From Cladopsammia gracilis (taxonomy: Eukaryota > Cnidaria > Anthozoa > Scleractinia > Dendrophylliidae), in contig JAJGOT010000034.1 in assembly GCA_022457155.1 (NCBI GenBank), positions 2,537,501 through 2,601,500 of the forward strand: DNA of 64,000 bases, read 5' to 3'. Within the stretch, counting starts at the first letter, position 1, and every line of letters starts with the position of its first letter. The translations under genes were made by a program, and so were the position numbers. Positions 50,901-62,900 of the stretch are shown here, piece by piece. The notes beneath the pieces were generated by a model. The model was not told the DNA's origin and did not search any database. It saw only the letters and a list, made by a program, of their open reading frames with translations.

Positions 50901-53900
50901 GATGTCCACAGGAGTTACATTGTAGTATTTTGTACCTAACAGTCTTCATGTGAGACTTGAGGGCATGCAGGTCTCGCAGTCGGCGATAGCTCTCTTTTGA
51001 TCCACAAAGAAACAACAACAGCTAAAATTCAAACAAGCAAAAACATAAGTTTTCATTGCTTTTGGTCCAACCCAACCTCTTTGGTAATAACATCTTTCCT
51101 ACATATATTTAATAGTTATTCTAACAAGGAACTGACTTAACTATGAAAACTATCTAGAGCAGTAAATATTTATTGGATAATTAGAGAGTTACCATCAAAC
51201 ATAGAGGGAAACATTTGTTGGAAGAAGTATTTTTTTCCACAATTTACTTATCCAGATTCTCGGATTTTCAACAACAGCTTTGTTACTCGTTCAACAACTA
51301 CATGTGGAACCCTTGCTAAAAGCAAGATGATTTAGTGGATAATCACAGCAAACATTTGCTCATATCCATAGACTGCCTAAATAAGTCAGTCTGCGGAGCA
51401 GTCTGTCAGTCTGAGGGCAATTATCACACAGAAACGTTAATGTTTCTTTCATCACAAAACAAAGAAGATAAGATTACCTTTCTCACTTGTCTTCGGACAA
51501 ATGGAGTTTGCTGGATCAAAAGATACTGAAATGAAAAAAAAAATGATATTCAAACTTCTAAATACCAACTGCCATTGACTTTAAAAAGTATAAAACTGAC
51601 AAATTTCTAACATTCCCACTTGCTAAAAATAATATGACAACTGAGAAGCACCACAGTAACTTACTGCCTAAATTGCTTAAATGTGTCTCGTGCGACACAA
51701 TTCACCATCCTTACAACATGCTTACACATGAATTGCTTCCTGTAAATGAAACCTACAACTTGCTTACGACTGTTGTACCATTTTGAAACATGTTTTAAAA
51801 TCCTACGACAATCATAGCCACATACAATGTTATATGATGCGAGTTGTATACAATTTTTACCTCACGCAAGCAGCGTGTGCTACAAAAATCTCATGCAACA
51901 CAGTTGTATGGTGTAAATCAGCCTTAAGGGTTAATACCACTGGCACATCGATAATGGGGTACCTGTTCTGAGTGTGTCACAAAGTGAAACATAACAGAAG
52001 CCTTCTGTTACTAAAAGAAAGAAATACTAAATGGAACTAATGTACCACTTCTTTTAAGCTTGTGTGCCCTCAAGGCAACAATTTTGAAGTATGTAGAAAC
52101 CCCACCTAAACCACTTAAATAATATGTATCCATTTTATAAAAAGAAGTTCCTTGTAAACTGTATATCAAACAAAATGAAATTTAGTTCTGTTATATACCT
52201 CACATAAGAACTGGTACCACTCTTCACCAAACTGAGGAGAATTCTCAAGATGAAGAGAATCTGCAACTTTCTTCACCTGAAAACAAATGTTTTTACTGAA
52301 TCCCATGATAAGTATCAGCATTACACAAATGGACTAGAGGTACTAGTTAACAGCAATATTGGACCCTCGACGTCAAAGCCGTTGGTTTCTGCCAACTTCA
52401 GAAACTCCGCTCTGTATTGACTGTCTTCTGATGTGTTGTAATGGCCATGTGGGTATGATTAGGGAAAGGTACACAAATGCTGGAATAACCCTACGATTGT
52501 TTTACAATCCCGTCAAGAAGAAGAAAGAAAAAAAGAAAGAAATGAATATTTTATTGAATCATATTAACCTGATATGGGAGTCTCAAAGCCATTTCTGTCA
52601 GCAATTGTGGATATGCTTCAAATACATCTCCTGCATGACCCTGAAACCAAAACAAATTCCAAGTTATTTAACAGCATATGACCAATAATAAAGCACCACT
52701 AGATGAAATAAAAACTGGAAAGCAATCAAACAATCAAGTCATAATGCTCATCTTTCCAGTTGTGCTTAAATCAAACAGAAATATAATAGGGAGAAAGAGT
52801 AGCTCTTACATGCATAAATGCATGTGTAAGCACATACACTGGTTAACTTTGAGCAAAATTAGGACATAGTTAACAAATGCTAGAAACTATTAACACAACC
52901 CAGGCCCGACCACAATGTTATACACAAGAGTTACTAAGACGTACCTTGACATACTGTCTCAGGAAGAATGGTGACATGTCTGGTGGAGGGCTGGTTGGTT
53001 GAGGTTTCAGTAACGATCCACCAATACCTGATGTCTCCTCCTGTACAAAAACAAAATTATAAGTATATAACGAATATTATTGCCTACCAATAACAAGCCA
53101 TTATCCTTCCCTCTTACACTGTTCTACAACCTCGGATTACACCAACATCATGGAACTTCACTTGTGAGTTCACAAACAAGTGCCTTGCCCTTGTCCAAAT
53201 AGCTGAAACTGTCCTACTTTCTTTTACTTTCATGTTTGAAAATCTAACTGTTTTTGTTTGTGAAGGTCAAAAAGGCTGCTGACTCTTTGGAAATAAAAAG
53301 GAAAGAAAAAGAAAATAGCACTTACTTCTTCATGGCTGGCAACCTCTCTCCAATGCTCCAAAAGAGTTTTGAGAATTTCAAGACAGTTACTTGTGATTCC
53401 TTCATCGCATAATGTCGCTGCTGTCTGCCTACATACCAGTGACGATGACTGGTGGAGTATGACAAATAACCCATTTTTACTAAAGGTCATAACATTTCAA
53501 TATAACCCCTGCCCATCAAAAGAAAAAAAGAGCCCCTCTTTCAATTCTCAGAATGAGTTTCCATTCAACATCCTATCCTTCCGAGAATAAAGGCTTTTGG
53601 CAATAAATGAACGATTCGACTCTGTGTCTACACAGAAAAACTGAAAACTGTATTGAACTTTATCATTTTTATTTAGAGCATGCTGTGTTCCGGTACATTA
53701 ATTGAGCATGTAAGGTAATATACCAAATACCAGGAAGAGTGTTTCATCAGGATTTGTAAGCACCAAGAAGTGGGTTGAAAATGCGAGGTGCAGCCAGTTT
53801 TCTAACCCTTTCCCTACCAGACTCAATTATGGAGACATGTAGTGTAGCTCTAAATTTTGAGTCTGTCTACGAAATCCTATGGCGTGACCATTCAAATGAA

Positions 53901-56900
53901 ACCTCTTCAGTAGTACTTTTGCATGGTACCATTTGTTTTTCAATATTATATAAAATGAAATTTAGGATTTTTATTGAATTTTGATTGATGGCACTCTTGG
54001 GAGCTAAAGCGTTAACTGACTTCGAGGTGTTTGGATACCTGATGAAACATTCTTTCGAGTGTTTGAAACAGCTTATCAAAGTGATCATTTAATACAGAGA
54101 AAACAAAGGAATGAAACCGCCAAAATCTATGCTAATTAAGATCGGATTTTCACAGCACCGCCACGCTTATGATTTTCTTTGTTGAGACTTGATGAATTAT
54201 TAATGAGTTTTAGAATTTGTTAAGTAAACATGCACATTCTCCCAAGATTTATTAGAAGAATCACAGGTACAATTAATCAACGTGTGCTCTATACCTCTGA
54301 TCCACTCTTAGAAGTGGACTTTGTTCTTGACATCAGAACACTCAACAGTCTCATGATGATCAACCAGACTTCATGTTGTTTTGTGCGAGATGAAATATGC
54401 TTTATATCCTGCTGCAATCCAACAACAATGCAAGAGTCAGCTTCGTAATATGCACACATACCATATAATCTAAATAATGTGTTAGAACGTCAAACTACAC
54501 TGTCAATCGGCAATAGTGTGTTTTAGTCCTACAGTCCTGGTTTCCCACACCACGATACCACGATAAGAGCAATCTCCCACAACTGTAATTTTAATTGCCA
54601 GGATTTTCCACATAATCTGGGCAGTGTAGAAAGCAATAAACGATGACCAAAAATTTGTCTTTCACTTGAGCCAAAACTTATGAAATGGTCATTCATGACT
54701 TCTTCACTACCATGCTTCTGACAAAATCAGAACTCCTCATTCCACATGCAAAATGAGTACAGTAGTGTTTTTTATAGAATTGATTTGACTATGTCATTGT
54801 TGACAACAGGGCTGTCAATAGGGGCCAGGGACTAGGGATTACTTGCAGCAACTACTTTCCAAAGCTCTGGTAACTTTAAAAGACAAACAAGGCAGTGCTA
54901 CTAATAGAGCTTTTTTTCCTGGGCTACTTTTTCCATTTCCCCAGATACTAAAAAGAGTAAGTGACAGCCCTATGAACACTAGCTCAGCTGTATATGTTCA
55001 GTGAACTGCTGTTAGAACGTCCAGGCACAGTGGTGTAGTAGCTAGCGAGTTGGACTTCAGATTTGAAGGTCTGTGGTTCAAGGTCTGGTCCAAGCAAAGC
55101 TGTCATGTTGTTTCCTTGGACAAGAAAATTACTCCACATTGTGTCTCTCCACCCAGGCTTATCAATGGGTACTAGTGACAAAATGTTGGGGGAACACTGT
55201 CATTGACTAGTATCCCATCCAGGAAGGAGTAGCAATACTCCTAGTTGCTTCATGCTACAGAAACTGGGTTGAGCTCTGCCTGTGTGGGCCACTTGTGGCT
55301 CATGTGCAACTTTACCTTTGCTGTTACCTGTTAGGATGCAATTGTGTGTAGTGATGCGGTGGAGGTTAATATAGCATGGACATCACCATAAGATGGTAAT
55401 TCTCATATGGTACTTTAAGGTGGATGCATTTTCTCAATCTGATCACTGATCATCTATAGAAATTAAATGCTGCAACAAAATTGTAAACACCAGACATTCA
55501 ATACAGTTACCATCTGATCCAGCTTCAGTTCATTCAAGCATGTAGATAGTACTTTATTCAATGTGGCCTTGTCTCTGTCATTATCTTCCAGATCAGAACT
55601 CAACATCAGCAGAACCTAAAATAAAGCAATGTAGCTTGCAGTTCAAGGCTTTATAAAAAGGTTTGATCCATATTGTGGGAAACCCATTGCTGAGGGTATC
55701 AAAAAACAAGGGATTGTCAAGCTCTTTTTCAGTATTTGTGCATTCTTGTGCTTCTTCCAGAGCCAGCTTATGAGGATTAAAGGTTGGTTTACACGAGCCA
55801 TCCAAGCACAAGCGAACACATGCGAGAACTACCATAATGCAAACACAAACGCAAGCGCTGTCACAAGAAATGCAAATTTTCCATTTCCTTGCACTTGCAT
55901 TTGCGTTTGCATTTCACACATGTAAACTGGACCAACGGAAACTCCATGGTTCAAGTTAAAACCAAGATGGTGTCACTTCGCCATCTTGGCATACTCAAAT
56001 GCGCATGCATATCTTATGGTGCTTGAGTTTGCATCGCCGTGTGAACCAGCCTCATGTCCCATCATTTGCTTCATGCATCATAAAGTTAAATTATCATCTG
56101 GAGCTACCTTTAGAACTCAAGCAGGAATCCCTGGATTCCTCATAACAGTTAATTAGTTTCATTGTCTAATGCCCTACAAAATGGTTCTTACCTGCATGAA
56201 GGGTATTGCCTGCACTCCACCAACTTCTTTAAGCTGCGGCAGGTGAAGCAGCAGTTCATCAAGAAGCAGCAGCCTTAATGAGTGCAACTTTTCCTGATCC
56301 ATCAAGGATTCCTTGTCCACCTGAGGATGCCCTCTTCCCTGCTCTTCATCTTTGTTGCTTCTGCTCTCTGGATTGCTCTCTTCTAAACATACAAATGATA
56401 GCATAACAATGGAAACAATATTGTATAGTCTGCGTGACCAGTAACAGTGATGGCATATCAGGTGGGAATAACTCCGAAGCATAAGATGCTATCATTGGTG
56501 CTCATACTTTTCTCCTGCATGACCACAGCGTGGGAACGCGCTGAAGAGCTACATTGGATTAACTGTTATGAAATAATTCCACAAAAGTGCCTACGGTATT
56601 GCTTCAACTTTGAAATCAATTTAGTATCACTCTTACAACAATGAATTATCTAACTCCTTAACTTGGGAAGAACAAATCCAACACATTTTCAAATTCCATT
56701 TGTGAAAAAAGGAAAATGAACAGCACCACAAAAATAAATGTACTGTTCAGAAATATTCATTTCATTTGTTCCATTTGACTTGAGGAAGTAAAAGGTATGT
56801 AGTCTGTGATGGCCAACTAATGGAATTAAATTACAATGTTCTTTTATTGTGTGCTGTCATTCTAACCTGCCTGGTCGCCATCAACAATAACAGTTTCCAT

Positions 56901-59900
56901 GCTAGTGCCAGGCTCGGCGGCAATGGAGTCCACGCTGCTTCCACTTTCAAATTCAGCTCCGCCATGCCCGGTATCAGGTGGCAGAGGCGACCTGGGGGCA
57001 CTGTGTCCTGCTGAAGATCCCTGGGCACTACAAGGAGGGACTTCATATTCATCCTCACTTCCTTGTCCTAAAGCAACAAAATTCACAATATTGCATTTCC
57101 AAATGCTTCATCTTAACATCATGGTTACTACTTTTTATCATACCTGAAGCATCTGAGGACAACACACCAGCTTCAACAGACAGTCCCTGAGGCTGCACAC
57201 CAGGCAGCGGCAGCGGCAATCCCTGGAGACTGAGTCCCTGAGCACCAGCTTGTTCCTGAAGACTTAGAGCAATGGCAAGCTCCATCATGGCTTCATCATC
57301 TGCATCAGCAGGTAGATCCAACATGCCTGGTAAACCACCAGCACCAAGCAGTAATGCCTCCAGATGACTAGCAGCACTTGCTATAGATGGTACTCCTCCT
57401 GCTGGCTGGCTTGGTTCTTGAGCAGGCTGTTGTGGTGCAGCCTAGTGTGGTGCAAAACACAAGACAGGTTTTGTGTTGTGTGTGTGAGTGAATGAGGAGC
57501 TGTGTTAAGGGCTCATTAGCCTTTGCAAATGCCTTGGGATGCCTCGTTAAGGGTTAACAGGTTTTTTGTAAATTTCTAAAATTCCACCACTGTTCATGAC
57601 TGCATTGAGGAAATTCCATGACCCAGCCATCAGGCCACTAGATCGCAGGTCATCAAAAGAAGTTGGACATCCTAGGCAGAATAACACAAACTTACCTCTG
57701 GCACTTCAACATCTGACTGCTCGCCTGCCTGTGCTCCTTCAGCATCCGTTCCACTTGGCTCTTCAGGAGGAGTTCTATCAGCTCTATCCACCTCACCATC
57801 ATCATCTTCACCATCAAAGTCATCTCCTCCAACTCCTTCTCCAGTTGGAGTGTTGCACTGTGGAGATGAGCTGCCCACCCCATGCCAGTGTTTGTGTATC
57901 AGACGCATCAGGGCTTGCTTGCATGCAAAACTAACTGACTGGTCCTATTAAAACAAGGTAGAAATTCAATTTAACACATTAATTTCATCAACTATCTGTA
58001 ACTGTAATTTTCTATAGTTTATTTCTAAAATAGAAATCACACATTATGAGACCTTCTACCAACATACCTCACAAAGTAGCATTTTCACATACTGGTTCAC
58101 AGCAAGTCGAACTTTGGAAGGTTCCGCTATTGCAAAGGCATGGATGATATCCACTAATGCTGTCACTGTTGACTCCACATGTTGGAACCCTAAAATCAAG
58201 AAATAGTTTCAACCATCTAAACAAATTCACTATCATTACACATGTTATCTGGTAAGCTAACCCAAGACAAACCAAACCAGTTATGAACTGATGTGTTTTC
58301 TGTAAATAAAACTCTAAAGCATAACGATTAAAATGAAAGCCATTGAGATGCAGTGATGCTACATATCCAAATACGTAATTCTCAATACTTAAAAAATTGA
58401 AATTGTTTGAAACTTTCATTTCAGGGACACTGGAGTTGTATAAGGGTTACAAGTAAGTAAGTGTAAGTGCTAGTACCTGTCTGTTTTACTAGCAAGCTTT
58501 CTCATATCCAACATTAACAACACAACACATTAACAGTTTACAAAATAAACTTATACAATCACCAATATAATGCACATGCTCTGATTGGTACACTCTGATT
58601 GCTCAATAACTATTGATTATTATATCGGTTAATGCCCATGTCGCAAATGGAGGTAGGTACCCAAGGGGGGCCCAGGGGCTGCAATCATAATTACACCCCA
58701 AGGTGCTAGAACACCCAACTGGCCTGCCCAAACCCGCAACCCAGCCACGAGCACCCCGAGCCAAGCACCCTAACTAGGGGCACCCGTCACACTGAAGCCG
58801 AAGGCTCAGTTGAAGAAACTGTACCCTAACAGGACCCGGACGAATGACCCAGCAATAGGGAGAGGTGGGTAGGATGCTGAAAAAACGCTACACTACTATG
58901 CACAACGCCACGCTAACAAAACATGGAACGCAACGCAAGCACATGGAAGACACGCAAGTATCAACAGGGGAATAACGCTGACCGGAAGTTGGCCCCAGCA
59001 CTCCCGCAAATATGAACGCTACAGAGACGCTATAGAAATGCACCAAAAGCACTACCGCGCTAGCAAGCATAATAGCAACGCCTCGCAAGGCTAACGGCAA
59101 GAATCGCGCTCCTAGTCGTTAACTATGTTAAAAAACCTTTTAACTGTATTTAACACTCAAAGACCTTGTTCTGTCAACATCCCACATGGTTTATTGAACC
59201 AATAAACCATAGAAATATGTGGTCTATTGCTTAACTCACCAATAGAAGACAACGGAGACAACACTGGGTTTACAGGCTGGCAACTGTGTAGCTTCCAGAA
59301 GGCATTCATTAGGCACACAGCAAAATGACGACTGTCATCATCATCTGGCAAAACCAAATATACAAAATAAACTAAAAGTGAAGGGGAAAAAACCTTCCGT
59401 AAAGCAACCTTACTACGCACTAGGTAATTATCCTTTTCTAAGGCCAAAATTCACAAGTAAGATTAATGTTGTGCAGATATCAAAGTGTACATTATAGTTA
59501 GCTTCAATGCCACTTATAGTGGATAATAAAATGGCTGGCAGGTCATTACAGAATGATCAAGAACACTTGTTGGGAACTCACTATCAACTGACCTTCTGTC
59601 GTCGCCTGATGTGGAAGACTGGTGTACTTTGCCAGATTACTGGGCCTTGTGCTGGCAACAGATCTTGCACTCACTACAAGTCTCTGGAAACTTTCAACAT
59701 CAAGTGCATTCATATCTACTGACGTTTCTTCTGTCTCGGATTTCTCCTGCTTTTCGTCTTTGTCTTTTTCTTCTGTTTTGTCTTCCATGTCTTGACAGGA
59801 ACTTTCGAGTTTACAAAGAAAGTTGACAACTTGAGAAAGCTGTGCTTGGTCCTAGGAAAAAAACAATACCAAAGTAATTACTCTGGCCAATCACAAAAGA

Positions 59901-62900
59901 CACAGACAATCCAATGAACCAATAAAAGTGTGAAGCAAATACATGTTGCCGGCGCCAAGCATGGGAAAATGTGTGTGGTTTTGGTTTTACTTCTGATTGG
60001 TCAATAGAGTGGCCCAAGATGTTTTAGCCAATTACAAAGTGCAGCAATGCAAAACCAAAGCAATCGCTAAATTACTTTTGACACTCAATTGAAACCTGCT
60101 TTATGCAAATCAGACTGCATACCTTGTGACTGTGATATGACATTTTTGAAGGATGCAAGGTAGCCAGTAGGGCTTGAGCTTGATGCTGAACACTGGATGG
60201 CATTGCACTGGTCATGAGTGAGGTTGCAGCATCAAGTGCCGACTGTCTTGGCATCTCTTCTTGAGACACAAAGGTGGAAAAACAACCATCCACTACCTCC
60301 AGTAGGTGTACTACCAATCTGGAACGAAAATGATACATGTAGAGGGCAACAATTATAAAAAGTTACCAGGATAGTGGCTGGCACTTGCTTGACTTGTAAT
60401 GAATAGCCTGGTCCCAATCAAACAAATATGTGTAAGTATGGGATACTTTACATCATGTATTCTTAAAGCAATTGTGGTTTTAATCTCCTTTCTTTTTGAC
60501 GTGACTTTTTTATCAAGTTAGTCAAAAGACTGATTATCAAACCTTGCAGGCTTCAAATGTTGATAACAAATTATGTTGAAAGTACTAGAACCGTGCACAT
60601 CTTTTTTCGTTTTTCGTTAATGCGATATCACTGAATAAATAACTTAAGGGAAACGTATCTATTGGTTAGTTGCTCAAACAAAGTTCAAAATATATTGTGG
60701 TTGTGTATGGTCATGGCCAAAAAATGCTAACAAAAACATCAAACAAAGAAATTTCTCTGGTTTCATAACCACTGCTCTTTATTAACTATGGTTTTATGTA
60801 CCCAAGACAGATTCGTTTTAAATTTATTGAAACATAATTTTGTTCAAGGTGGCTCCATATAGTTTTTTTGGCGCGTGAAGCATGGGCATGATGACGTAAC
60901 ATGGTAGGATTTTCTTGGTCCGCAAGCACAAAAAAAGACAACAGTTTTTGTACATACACAAACCTAATACACTTAAAAAACAAAAAGTGAGTAAATTGCC
61001 AAAAATTATGTACTGATTTTTTTATGGCTTTGTCAGATTCGACTTACTGAATGTTTCTTCTGTTTCACCAAAAATCGTGAATATTTACTGGGTAAAAACT
61101 GAGAAAATCCGTTAAGAGGTTTGCTAGCCTTGAACAACAAGCCCAACAACTCAATCATTGGTTGCCAAAGACTGCCAAAGTAGCCTTCTCCGTAAACGAG
61201 AAAGCCTAAGCTACATGTATGTGTATATTATGCCCTATAACGCAAAACAAAACTCTCGAAAGACAGCAATAAGATCGTGTATATTTTATTTGGAAGACTG
61301 GCCAAAAACGATATGGAGGCACCTTAAGAGCCTATAAATCAAAAGAAATTCCAGTGTGTCCTACTTGTCAACAGCTGTCATGGGTGGAACAGAGTTAATA
61401 ATTTCTGTCTCTGTGTCCACAGTGGCTGCAGTCGCCAGTCCTGGAGTAGAAGGTATCTCTTCCTGAGGATCATCAGGCCAACCAAATGCCTCTTTTGTCT
61501 TGGTATAAACCTTCACTGAATCCAGCATGGTCACTCCTGATGAATCTAAAGACTGGCCAACTAAACAGACAAACACAAACAATAAATGTAAGAAGAAAAC
61601 AGCCATTTATCACACAATTAAAAAAAATTCACATTAATATATTAACAAAATTTGTCTTCATTTTAGTTGATAAGGTGTTTTTGCCAAAAAAGATGGTGAA
61701 ACTACAGCTGTATGTAATAAATTGCTAACATTTGACAAGTAGTATATTGCCTTCTGTCAATCCATTATCCCTTTCTATATTGTGTTAAGACTTTTACAAT
61801 GTATGATTGCACTGTTTTCTAGTCTACTCTGCCGTATGCCTCACATCTACTTCCTCATATTTCTATCAACTTTCTCTCCATCCACTTAAAATCCAACATT
61901 TCCTTTCCTGCAACTTTCAAAATTATACAGAATGCAAAGCACATACTGAACAAGGCGAATTTCTTGTCTGCAGACAAAGACTCCTCTCTTGTAAAAGGTA
62001 GGTCAAACCATCTATTCCTGGTTAGTTGCATCTGAATTACTCTGCCAAAAATCTCGACAAAGGATGGGGCCTTTTCAATTGCCTGACAGCCAATCAGAAT
62101 TCTCACGCCGACCATGACAACATTGGGGTTAGTGTTGGTGATTTCAATATTGAAACCATTTGGCTGCAAATTAAACATCAAAATAATTATATGTCACGAC
62201 TCACATTTGTACGGAATAATGAAGGTACTTTAGTACAGTAATTACTAACAAAAATTGACTATTACTTTTAGGTTCCATTGGTGCAACTTTGCTTTTTGGC
62301 TTTTCAGAGTGATGCTATAAATAGGTGACATTGCTTCTTGAACTTTTCCATGCAAGATAATGTTTTAATGAATCAATTGTCTAACCAGTTATCTTGGTAA
62401 TGATTCCAATTGTGATAGAATTTAACATGTTTCTCTTCCACTGTGTGAAAAACCAAAAAGTGTGAAAAACATCACTATATAATCTTAATTTAAACACGCC
62501 TACCTTTGTGCTTGCAATATACATTCCAGCTGTCATGAGTCTGTGCTTTGCTTGCTGCACATTATACACTTGCAGAATATCTCCACCTCCAAATTCAACT
62601 TCATTAAGCGGCTGACAATGTTCAAAGAAATCAACAGGGAAACTGACAGTGGTGGATTTCACTCTGGTTTTAGTAGCTTTCTTCTTACGGACTGGCTTCA
62701 CAATGCTAAGGGGTCTGTCAACATAAATAAATAATTATAATCATAGATTGAATTTGTTGTTGTTGAAGCAATGTGTAAGAAGAGCCCCGCATTGGCTCAT
62801 ACATGGTGCTTTTTTAAATTTGTTGAATTTGTTACTGAATGGGTGAAAAACATGAGGCAGCCCACTAACCTGGCAGGCTGGAATTCAGGAGCCATCCAAT

